Assembly: GCF_003970795.1 (NCBI RefSeq) | Contig: NZ_RWKW01000031.1 | Span: 1 to 64,000 of the forward strand | DNA: 64,000 nucleotides | Direction: 5' to 3' | Source of the DNA: Aquibium carbonis | GTDB lineage: Bacteria > Pseudomonadota > Alphaproteobacteria > Rhizobiales > Rhizobiaceae | Part shown: positions 42,786 to 50,336 of the stretch, one piece after another | How the letters are laid out: every line of letters begins with the position of its first letter | Position numbering within the stretch: the first letter of the stretch is position 1 | Translations under genes and position numbers: made by a program | Notes under the pieces: model-generated | Seen by the model: only the letters and a program-made list of their open reading frames with translations | The model's database searches: none | Told to the model about the DNA's origin: nothing

Positions 42786-44348
42786 ATGATCGCCTTTCCC
42801 ATCCTCCCACGCAGGCCGCTCGAACGAGGCTACGACGTGATTGTCGTCGGCTCCGGCTCCGGCGGCGCGGCGGTGACGCGGCGGCTGGTCGATGCGGGCG
42901 TCGAGGTGCTGCTCATCGAAGCGGGGCCGGCGGGCATCGGCGTTCCCGAGCTCGAGGATCCCGCGCAGTGGGTGCCGCTGATGCGCAGCCGTTGGGACTG
43001 GGGCTACGACTATGCGGCCGCGCCGCATGTCGACGGCCGCGTGATCGGCATCCCGCGCGGCAAGGTTCTGGGCGGATCGACGGCGATCAACGCGATGATG
43101 TGGTATCGCGGCCACCCGATGGACTACGACGCCTGGGCGGACGCCGGCGCCGTCGGCTGGAGATTTGCCGACTGCCTGCCCTATTTCAGGCGGTGCGAGG
43201 ACTGGGAGGATGGCGAAACGGACCTTCGCGGCGAAGGCGGGCCGCTCCGGATCGAACGTGCGACCGAGATACACCCTGTCGCGCAGGCGCTGATCGACGG
43301 CGCGGAGGCCATCCGGCTCCCGGTGATCGACGACCCCAATGGCCCCGGCAACGAAGGGGCGACGCGCTCCAATTTCAACATGTCCGGTGGGAAACGCTGG
43401 AGTTCTGCAAGGGGATATCTCTGGCCGGTTCTCGATCGTCCGAACCTGACGGTCGTCACGGAATCGCTGGCCCTCTCGCTGGTGGTCGAGAACGGCCGAT
43501 GCGCTGCGGTTCGCCATCTTGTCGACGGCCAACCCGTCGAAACCAGGGCGCGCGAACGCGTCGTGCTGGCGGCTGGCGCCATCGACACGCCACGGCTGCT
43601 GATGTTGTCGGGTATCGGCGATCCCGCCGAACTGACACGCCTCGGCCTGCCCGTCGTGCATGCCCTGCATGGTGTCGGCCGCAATCTCCAGGACCACCCG
43701 CTCGCCCAGGCCTGCGTGTTCCGGTCGAGGCAGCCGCTCGGACCCGTCACCGGCAATGGCGGCGGCTCGATGGTCAACTGGAAATCCAGCCCCGACCTGA
43801 TCCAGGCCGACGTTCATGCCTTTCCCGTTCAGGGCAACAGCGCCGAGCTACCGCTGCGGGCCCGCTACGACCTGTCGGGCGACCTCTTCTCGTTCGGCTT
43901 CGGGCTTATGCGCTCGAAAAGCGTCGGCCATCTGCGCCTGCTCGAAGGTCGGCCCGGCGGGGCGCTGGACATCCAGCCGAATTTTCTGGCCGAGCCAGAG
44001 GATCGCGAGGCGATGCTGCTCGCCTTCGAGCAGGTTATGGAGATGGCCGCCGCACCGGCCAACGCGCATCTCTTCGATGGCTTCGCGGCGCCTGACCGAC
44101 GGCTGTCCCGAGCCGAGGCCGAGGTTTTCCTGCGCGAGGCCTGCTCGACCTTCTTCCACACCTGCGGCACCTGCCGCATGGGCGCGGACGACCTGGCTGT
44201 CGTCGACAGCAGGCTGGCGCTGCGCGGCCTCGATGGCCTGATCGTGGCGGACGCCTCGGTCATCCCGATCATCCCCACCTGCAACACCCACGCGCCGACG
44301 ACCATGATCGGCGAACGGGCGGCGGATTTCCTGCTGGGGATGGCATGA
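42786..44348 (+). CDS. GMC-family FAD oxidoreductase (choline dehydrogenase-like)
   Basis: A 520-residue glucose-methanol-choline family flavoprotein. FAD motif GSGSGG at 22-27, Glu at the end of the second strand (LLIEAG), GKVLGGSTAINAM (first GMC signature), GAIDTPRLLMLSGIG (second signature) and the catalytic region FFHTCGTCRMG with a later THAPTTMIGE are all visible. It oxidises an alcohol to an aldehyde or ketone, with oxygen or a quinone as acceptor. It lies 15 bases after the decarboxylase beta gene. The substrate cannot be read from sequence. Confidence 0.9.
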   Translation: MIAFPILPRRPLERGYDVIVVGSGSGGAAVTRRLVDAGVEVLLIEAGPAGIGVPELEDPAQWVPLMRSRWDWGYDYAAAPHVDGRVIGIPRGKVLGGSTAINAMMWYRGHPMDYDAWADAGAVGWRFADCLPYFRRCEDWEDGETDLRGEGGPLRIERATEIHPVAQALIDGAEAIRLPVIDDPNGPGNEGATRSNFNMSGGKRWSSARGYLWPVLDRPNLTVVTESLALSLVVENGRCAAVRHLVDGQPVETRARERVVLAAGAIDTPRLLMLSGIGDPAELTRLGLPVVHALHGVGRNLQDHPLAQACVFRSRQPLGPVTGNGGGSMVNWKSSPDLIQADVHAFPVQGNSAELPLRARYDLSGDLFSFGFGLMRSKSVGHLRLLEGRPGGALDIQPNFLAEPEDREAMLLAFEQVMEMAAAPANAHLFDGFAAPDRRLSRAEAEVFLREACSTFFHTCGTCRMGADDLAVVDSRLALRGLDGLIVADASVIPIIPTCNTHAPTTMIGERAADFLLGMA

Positions 44349-44406
44349 GCCTTGCATTTCAGTTCAACGGCCGGCGCTCCGCCGGTCTGTCCGAGGACCG
44401 ACGACC

Positions 44407-45786
44407 ATGACGCAGGCACTCATCTTCACGGCTGACGCGGTTCTCACCATGGACGACGCCAATTCGGTCATCTGCGGCGGCGCTGTGCTCGTCGAGGACG
44501 GCCGCATCGGCGCGGTGGGACCGCTCGATGCGCTGAAGGCAGCCCATCCGCATATTGCCGTGAAGGCTCTGCCGAACACGGTGCTGATGCCTGGCCTCGT
44601 CAACGCCCATGCCCATTCCGGCTTCCTGCGCGGCACGGCCGAGCACCTGCCGGTGTGGGACTGGCTGACGCTCCACATCAATCCCATGCACCGGGTGCTT
44701 CAGCCGCACGAGGCCGAGACCGCGTCCTGGCTCTGCTATGCCGAATCCGTGCTCGGCGGCACCACGACCGTCGTCGACATGTGGCGCTACATGGACGGCA
44801 GCGCCAGGGCCGCGGAGGCCATCGGCAACCGGCTGGTCGCCGTGCCCTATGTCGGCGAGCACCCGGACTACGATTATTTCGACACGCTCGACATGAATGA
44901 GGCGCTGATCGAAAGCTGGCATCGCAAGGCTGGCGGGCGCGTCAACGTCTGGGTCGGGCTGGAGCATCTCTTCTACGCCGACGAACCGGCGCAGCGCCGC
45001 GCCGTCGAGATGGCCAAACGCCATGGCACCGGCTTTCACACCCATTGCAGCGAGGCCGAGATCGAACTGGCGGAGTTCCAGAAACGCTACGGCAAGCGGC
45101 CGATGTTCGTGCTCGACGATCTCGGCTTTTTCGAAACCCCCCGCGCCATGATCGCCCATGCGGTCTGGCTCGACCAGGCCGAGGTCGACCTGATCGCGAA
45201 ACGCCCCGTCTCGGTCGCCCACAACCCTGTCTCCAACATGAAGCTCGCCAGCGGCATCGCGCCGATCGCCGAGATGCTGGCAGCCGGCGTGCCGGTCGGC
45301 ATCGGCACGGACGGCGAGAAAGAGAACAACAATTTCGACATGTTCGAGGAGATGAAGGTCGCCTCCTTGCTCGGCAAGCTGAAGCATCTCGACGCCGCGG
45401 CGATGGATAGCTGGCAGGTGCTGCGCATGGCCACCATCCTCGGCGCGAAGGCCATCGGCCTTGACCACGAGATCGGTTCGATCGAGGTCGGCAAGCGCGC
45501 CGACATGATCGCGGTGCGCAACGACACGCCGCGCATGACGCCGTTCTTCCCCGAGGGGCCGTACTTCAACCTGCAGCACAACCTCGTCCACGCCGTGCGT
45601 GGCGGCGATGTCTCGATGACCATGGTCGACGGCAGGATCCTCGTCGAAGGCGGACTGCTCAAGACCGCGAATCTGACCGACATCATTGCCGAGATCCATG
45701 CTGTCGCGCCCGGCCTCTTCGCCCGGCGGGCGGCCTATCTGGCGGAGCACGAGACCGGCACCAAGCAATGGACGGCGGAGAGTTGA
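44407..45786 (+). CDS. ATZ/TRZ-type amidohydrolase (aminohydrolase of unknown substrate)
   Basis: A 459-residue COG0402 hydrolase. Metal ligands are His68 and His70 (NAHAHSG), FHTHCSEAE, the His of AHAVWLDQ and the Asp of GIGTDGEKENNN. The family contains chlorohydrolases, guanine deaminase, S-adenosylhomocysteine deaminase and SsnA. The combination GTAEHLPVWDWL and GEKENNNFDM fits the SAH/melamine-deaminase-like group. It differs clearly from the guanine and 8-oxoguanine deaminases encoded in the left arm, so a different aminopurine or cyclic amidine is likely. It sits directly upstream of the second Rieske-less oxygenase gene. Confidence 0.85.
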   Translation: MTQALIFTADAVLTMDDANSVICGGAVLVEDGRIGAVGPLDALKAAHPHIAVKALPNTVLMPGLVNAHAHSGFLRGTAEHLPVWDWLTLHINPMHRVLQPHEAETASWLCYAESVLGGTTTVVDMWRYMDGSARAAEAIGNRLVAVPYVGEHPDYDYFDTLDMNEALIESWHRKAGGRVNVWVGLEHLFYADEPAQRRAVEMAKRHGTGFHTHCSEAEIELAEFQKRYGKRPMFVLDDLGFFETPRAMIAHAVWLDQAEVDLIAKRPVSVAHNPVSNMKLASGIAPIAEMLAAGVPVGIGTDGEKENNNFDMFEEMKVASLLGKLKHLDAAAMDSWQVLRMATILGAKAIGLDHEIGSIEVGKRADMIAVRNDTPRMTPFFPEGPYFNLQHNLVHAVRGGDVSMTMVDGRILVEGGLLKTANLTDIIAEIHAVAPGLFARRAAYLAEHETGTKQWTAES

Positions 45787-45802
45787 GGACGGGAGACCGA
45801 CC

Positions 45803-46669
45803 ATGAAGACGACCGACAGGGCGGCGCTCGACGACTGGTATGCCGTCGAGACGGCCGCCGACCTGACCGAAGCGCCGATGCGGACGCGTCTGCTCGGGCA
45901 GGAGATCGAGCTGTTTCGTGATGCCGACGGCGCGCCGGTGGTCCGCGAGGTGCTGGACGATGGGGGGTGCGGTCCGGCTCTCCCGGCGAAAGAGCGCTAT
46001 GGCTGCGTCTTCACCACGCTCGGCCATCCGAACCGCGACATCGTCGAGATCGCCGAAGCGGCCGAAACAGATCGCCGCTACGTGCCCTGCGGCTGGGTCA
46101 CCATGCGGGCGTCGGGCCTGCGCGTCGTCGAGAATTTTCTCGACATGGCGCATTTCCCCTTCGTCCACACCGACATTCTCGGCTCCGAGCCGCACACCGA
46201 GGTGCCGCATTATCTCAGCGAGATCCGCCGCGACGTCGACGAGGTCTGGGCAACGAACTGCACCTTCTTCCAGCCGCGCATCGCGGCCACCGAGGACAGA
46301 GGCGATTTCGTGCACTTGACCTACCGCGTGCCCAGCCCTTTCGTGGTGATGCTCTACCGCGTCTGCCCCACCGCGCCGGATCGTCTCGATGCGATCGCGC
46401 TCTTCATCCAGCCGCTCGAGGAAGACCTCTGCCGCGCCCAGCCGGTCATGTATCTCGTCGATTCCGTCTCCACCCACACGGCGCTGCTGCGCTTCGAGCA
46501 GGTGATCTTCCTGCAGGACCGGATCATCGTGGAGAACCAGCGCCCATTGCTCCTGCCGCTCGAGCCGCGTGCCGAAATTCCGACCCGCGCGGACTCTTCC
46601 TCGGTCGCCTATCGGCGCTGGCTGAAGGAGAAGGGCATCCGCTTCGGCACCACGGCAGGCGCCGCATGA
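45803..46669 (+). CDS. Rieske-less non-heme iron oxygenase catalytic subunit (NdmC-like), paralog 2
   Basis: A 288-residue paralog of the protein at 28407-29267. The iron ligand motif is Asn111, Asp114, His117 and His122, with Asp239 as probable third ligand. The stretch around the iron site and the C-terminal EIPTRAD...SVAYRRWLKEKGI region are nearly identical between the two, while the first about 105 residues diverge. As in paralog 1, Rieske framework strands remain (WYAVETA, RLLGQEIEL, RYGCVFTTLG) but the CxH/CxxH segment is gone. ATG 45803 follows GGGAGA. Its stop overlaps the FAD-Mo dehydrogenase start (ATGA), linking it to a purine-type hydroxylase. The electron donor is presumably the Rieske protein at 36992. 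Confidence 0.85.
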   Translation: MKTTDRAALDDWYAVETAADLTEAPMRTRLLGQEIELFRDADGAPVVREVLDDGGCGPALPAKERYGCVFTTLGHPNRDIVEIAEAAETDRRYVPCGWVTMRASGLRVVENFLDMAHFPFVHTDILGSEPHTEVPHYLSEIRRDVDEVWATNCTFFQPRIAATEDRGDFVHLTYRVPSPFVVMLYRVCPTAPDRLDAIALFIQPLEEDLCRAQPVMYLVDSVSTHTALLRFEQVIFLQDRIIVENQRPLLLPLEPRAEIPTRADSSSVAYRRWLKEKGIRFGTTAGAA

Positions 46670-49600
46670 CGGCGGCCGTCTGCACCGGTCTGCGGCGTCC
46701 GCGCACCGCGCAAGAGGCGCTGGTGATGGCGGCCGAACCGGATGCTCGCTACGTCGCCGGTGGCACGGCGCTTCAGCTCGAATGGGCGCGGGGAGAACCG
46801 ATGCCGACGCGCCTGATCGATCTCGGCGGGCTGCCGGGCATGCGGGGCGTGTCTAAGGATGGTGCAATGCTGCGGATCGGCGCGCTGACGCCGCTGGCCG
46901 ACCTCCTGCGTCACGCTGGGGTCCGCGAAAGCCTGCCGCTGCTCGCAGCCGCGGTTCGCACGACGGCCGGGCCCGCGGTGCGGACGCTCGCCACCATCGG
47001 CGGCAACGTTTCCGGCGGTACGGGCTGCCTCATCCCGGCCCTGCTCGCGCTCGATGCGCAGGCGCGGGTGGTCTCCGAGGCAGGGCGTTCGACGATGCCG
47101 CTCGCATCCTTCCTCGGCCGCGCGCCCCGCGAACAGGCACTTCTGGAAGCGCTGCTGGTGCCGATAACGCAGCCAGGCGCCCGCTGGACCTGGCGCAAGA
47201 TCGGCCTGCGCGCCGCCTTCACGCCGGGCGTCATATCCGTTGCCGGACTGCTGTCCTTCCATGACGGTCGCGTCGTCGCGGCGCGGCTCGCCGTCGGCAG
47301 CGGTGTCGTCGTCCCCACGCGGCTTCCCGAAACCGAGGCGATGATGGCTGGCGCTCGCGCCGACGCGATCGACTGGGCAGCACTGCATCGCCTGCTCGTC
47401 GGCACCATCGATGCGCCGGCCGATGTCTTCCGCTCGGCGCGCTACAGGAAGATCTCGGCCGCCAATGCTTTCGTGCATGGGCTTGGCGGCGAACTCGCAG
47501 GTGGCGTGCAGGCAGTGATGCGTCAGCATTCGCTTACTGATGTGCGTCCGCCGGCTGGCGAAATCCGTCTCGCTCGCGACATGGCCGGCGATCGCTGGCA
47601 CGTCCGCCCCGATGGCCCTCCGAAAATCGCCGGCCGCCTCGAATATCTCACCGATCGCCGAGAGCCCGGCATGCTCGTCGCGCGCATCAAGCGCGCCGGC
47701 GTGCCGCATGCTCGCATCGTGTCGATCGATACCGCCGCCGCCGAAGCCCTGCCAGGCGTCGCGGCGGTTGTGACCCACAACGACATCCCTGGCCTCAACG
47801 CCTTCGGCATCGTCATGCAGGACCAGCCGGCACTGTGCTTCGACAAGGTGCGGCATGTCGGCGATCCGGTCGCGGCGGTGGCCGCGATCGACGCCGAGAC
47901 GGCCGCTCGCGCGCTCGACCTGATCGAGGTCGTCTACGAGCCGCTGCCGCTGGTCGACGAACCGGCGGCCGCGCTGGCGCCAGGCGCGCCTCTGGTGCAC
48001 GCGACCGGCAACCTGCGCACCGATCTCGGCCTGACGCGGGGCGATGTCGATGCGGGTTTTCGCGCGGCGGCCCACGTCGTCGAGGACGTCTACGTCACGC
48101 CGCGCCAGATGCATGGCTTCATGGAAACCGAGGGTGGCTACGCGAAGGTCGAGCAGGACGGCACGCTCTTCGTCGCCGTTGGCGGCCAGCATGGCGGCCG
48201 CGACCGCATGCAGCTCGCCCGCATCCTGGCGCGGCCGGAGGAGACGATCCGCGTCGTCACCTCGCCCACCGGTGGCGCCTTTGGCGGCAAGGACGAGCTT
48301 TCGGTCCAGCCGGCGCTGGCGCTGCTTGCGCTGAAAACCGGCAAGCCGGTGCGCATTCACCTCGACCGCGCCGAGAGCGTCGTCGTCGGGCAGAAGCGTA
48401 ATCCGATGACGATCCGCATGCGCACGGGCTGCGACGCGGACGGACGACTGGTGGCGCAGGAGGTCGAGGTGCTGGCCGATGCCGGGGCCTACGCTTCCCT
48501 TGGACCCGGCGTGCTCGAAACCGCGCTCGAACATGCCTGCGGTCCCTATCTGGTGGACAACGTCCGCACCCGCGGGCGGCTCGCCTATACTAACAACGGC
48601 GTCTGCGGCGCCTTTCGCGGCTTCGGCGCCAACCAGATGACCTTTGCCGTCGAATGCCAGATGGATCGGCTCGCTGCCGCCTGCGGTCTCGATGCCTTCG
48701 CCATCCGTGCCCGCAACATGCGCCGCCCCGGGATGAAGGGCTATCTCGGCCAGACCGTTTCCGGCTCCGAGCGGCTCGACGAAATGCTGGCCGCCGCCAT
48801 GGCCGATCCGCTCTGGGGCGAGCCGCGCGGGCTCTCCGCCGATGGGTCCGAATGCCTCGGCACCGGCTTTGCGCTCGCCTATCAGGGCAACGGTCTCGGA
48901 ACCCTGCCGGCGGACCTGGCCGGCGGTGCGCTCAGGCTCGCGCCCGATGGCGCGATCGAGGCGCTTTACGGGCTGGACGAGATGGGCCAGGGCCTGCTGA
49001 CATCCATCCGGGGCGCGGTTGCGCAGGCACTGGGCTGCGCGCGCGAAGACGTGCGGCCTGTGACCGGCGACACGGGTGCGGCGCCCGATTCCGGCTCCAC
49101 CACGGCGAGCCGCGGCACCTATGTCGCCTGGCGGGTGGCCGAGTTGACAGCCGGGCCGCTGGCGGAGGCACTTTGTGCAGCGGCCGGCGAAAGCCTCGGT
49201 CGTGATCCGGCATCGCTGCTGGTCGTGGCCGGCGGCATCGCCGAGCGCGGCTCCAACAGCGGTGATGTGCTGATCTCCTTTGCCGATCTGGCCCGGGCCC
49301 TTCCGCCGGACGAACTACCCTTCGCAGCCACCAGCTTCGAGTTCCCGAAGTCCGACGTCTTCACCGGCAATGCGCGGCTGATCTTCGCTTTCGGCGCCGT
49401 CGTCGCCCGCGTCGCCGTCAGCCGGATCACCGGGCAGGTTCGCGTCCTAGATCTGAACCAGCATACGGCTGCGGGTCCGATGCTCGACCTCGCCGCCTAT
49501 CTCGGCCAGATCGAAGGTGGCGGCATCCAGGCGCTGGGCTTCACCCTCACCGAGGACGCTCCGATGCAGGATGGCCGCCACCTGACATCCAATCTCGACA

Positions 49601-49827
49601 CCTATCTCATGCCCGGCATCGCCGACGTGCCGGAAGCCATGGCGAGTTTCGCGCTCGAAGACCTCGATCCGGGCGATCCCCATGGCCCGCGCGGCACGGG
49701 CGAACTCGGCCTGGCCGCGGTGTCCCCAGCCATCGCCAACGCGGTTGCCGACGCCACGGGCCATTGGCCGGCGGTCGCCCCCTTCGATCCCGAGTGGATG
49801 CTGGACCGGTTGGGAGAGGCGCCATGA
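46666..49827 (+). CDS. Xanthine dehydrogenase-type enzyme, fused FAD and molybdopterin domains
   Basis: A 1053-residue protein. Residues about 1-285 form a FAD_binding_5/CO-dehydrogenase flavoprotein-type domain (YVAGGTALQ, LATIGGNVSGG). Residues about 300-1053 form the molybdopterin aldehyde oxidase/xanthine dehydrogenase domain, with GGQHGGRDRMQLA, TGGAFGGKDE, CGAFRGFGANQ and the catalytic Glu in GTGELGLAAVS near the C-terminus. It hydroxylates an N-heterocycle or aldehyde using water. The order is unusual: common xanthine dehydrogenases either fuse 2Fe-2S with FAD or keep three separate subunits. Here the 2Fe-2S protein is separate and downstream. The start overlaps the oxygenase stop. Xanthine or hypoxanthine is plausible but not proven. 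Confidence 0.9.
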   Translation: MTAAVCTGLRRPRTAQEALVMAAEPDARYVAGGTALQLEWARGEPMPTRLIDLGGLPGMRGVSKDGAMLRIGALTPLADLLRHAGVRESLPLLAAAVRTTAGPAVRTLATIGGNVSGGTGCLIPALLALDAQARVVSEAGRSTMPLASFLGRAPREQALLEALLVPITQPGARWTWRKIGLRAAFTPGVISVAGLLSFHDGRVVAARLAVGSGVVVPTRLPETEAMMAGARADAIDWAALHRLLVGTIDAPADVFRSARYRKISAANAFVHGLGGELAGGVQAVMRQHSLTDVRPPAGEIRLARDMAGDRWHVRPDGPPKIAGRLEYLTDRREPGMLVARIKRAGVPHARIVSIDTAAAEALPGVAAVVTHNDIPGLNAFGIVMQDQPALCFDKVRHVGDPVAAVAAIDAETAARALDLIEVVYEPLPLVDEPAAALAPGAPLVHATGNLRTDLGLTRGDVDAGFRAAAHVVEDVYVTPRQMHGFMETEGGYAKVEQDGTLFVAVGGQHGGRDRMQLARILARPEETIRVVTSPTGGAFGGKDELSVQPALALLALKTGKPVRIHLDRAESVVVGQKRNPMTIRMRTGCDADGRLVAQEVEVLADAGAYASLGPGVLETALEHACGPYLVDNVRTRGRLAYTNNGVCGAFRGFGANQMTFAVECQMDRLAAACGLDAFAIRARNMRRPGMKGYLGQTVSGSERLDEMLAAAMADPLWGEPRGLSADGSECLGTGFALAYQGNGLGTLPADLAGGALRLAPDGAIEALYGLDEMGQGLLTSIRGAVAQALGCAREDVRPVTGDTGAAPDSGSTTASRGTYVAWRVAELTAGPLAEALCAAAGESLGRDPASLLVVAGGIAERGSNSGDVLISFADLARALPPDELPFAATSFEFPKSDVFTGNARLIFAFGAVVARVAVSRITGQVRVLDLNQHTAAGPMLDLAAYLGQIEGGGIQALGFTLTEDAPMQDGRHLTSNLDTYLMPGIADVPEAMASFALEDLDPGDPHGPRGTGELGLAAVSPAIANAVADATGHWPAVAPFDPEWMLDRLGEAP

Positions 49828-50336
49828 GCGGGCTTGACGACATCGCCGTAAACTTCCGGCTGAACGGTGAGCCGCGCAGCCTGATGGCGCCGGCCGACCG
49901 GCGCCTGATCGACTTCATGCGGGAAGACCTGTCGCTGGTCGGCGCCAAGAAGGCCTGCTCCGTCGGCCGTTGCGGCGCCTGTACGGTGCTTCTCGACGGC
50001 CAGCCGGCCAATGCCTGCCTCCTGATGCTGTGGCAACTCGAAGGTCGCGACGTCGTCTCGCCGGAAGGTCTGGACGAGAACGCGGATGTCGCCATCCTGC
50101 GTGCTGCACTCGCGTCGGAAAACGCCTTCCAGTGCGGCTACTGTGCGCCGGGCTTCGTGACGGCGCTCATCGCCCTGCTGCGCGAGAGGCCCGACGCGGA
50201 CGATGCCGCCATGAGGGCAGCCCTCGAAGGCAACATCTGTCGCTGCACCGGCTATCATTCCATCCTGCGCGGCGCTCGCGCCGCCGCCGAGGCGCTTCGC
50301 GTCGCACGGGCCGCAACGGCCGGAGAACCAGCATGA
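49824..50336 (+). CDS. 2Fe-2S small subunit of the molybdenum hydroxylase
   Basis: A 170-residue protein with two cluster domains. The plant-ferredoxin-type motif is CSVGRCGACTVLLDGQPANAC at about 45-65, written here in two parts as CSVGRCGACTV and PANAC. The helical second domain has CGYCAPGF and CRCTGYHSI. It passes electrons from the Mo site to FAD in the partner subunit. GGGAGAGG precedes the ATG, which overlaps the large-subunit stop, and its own stop overlaps the aldehyde dehydrogenase start. Confidence 0.93.
   Translation: MSGLDDIAVNFRLNGEPRSLMAPADRRLIDFMREDLSLVGAKKACSVGRCGACTVLLDGQPANACLLMLWQLEGRDVVSPEGLDENADVAILRAALASENAFQCGYCAPGFVTALIALLRERPDADDAAMRAALEGNICRCTGYHSILRGARAAAEALRVARAATAGEPA

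Noticed and set aside
45967-46665. N-terminal extension of the FAD-Mo protein through the preceding gene
   Set aside because: The extension is an Arg-rich out-of-frame reading of the Rieske-less oxygenase gene. The ATG at 46666 overlapping that gene's stop gives a proper FAD domain start.
28407-46669. Apparent loss of the Rieske motif as a frameshift or assembly error
   Set aside because: The same deletion is present in both diverged paralogs, in intact frames with correctly placed flanking strands, so it is an old and shared feature.
49970-50332. Upstream in-frame extension of the aldehyde dehydrogenase gene
   Set aside because: It is an out-of-frame reading of the 2Fe-2S subunit gene. The ATG at 50333 overlapping that stop is consistent with the coupled operon.
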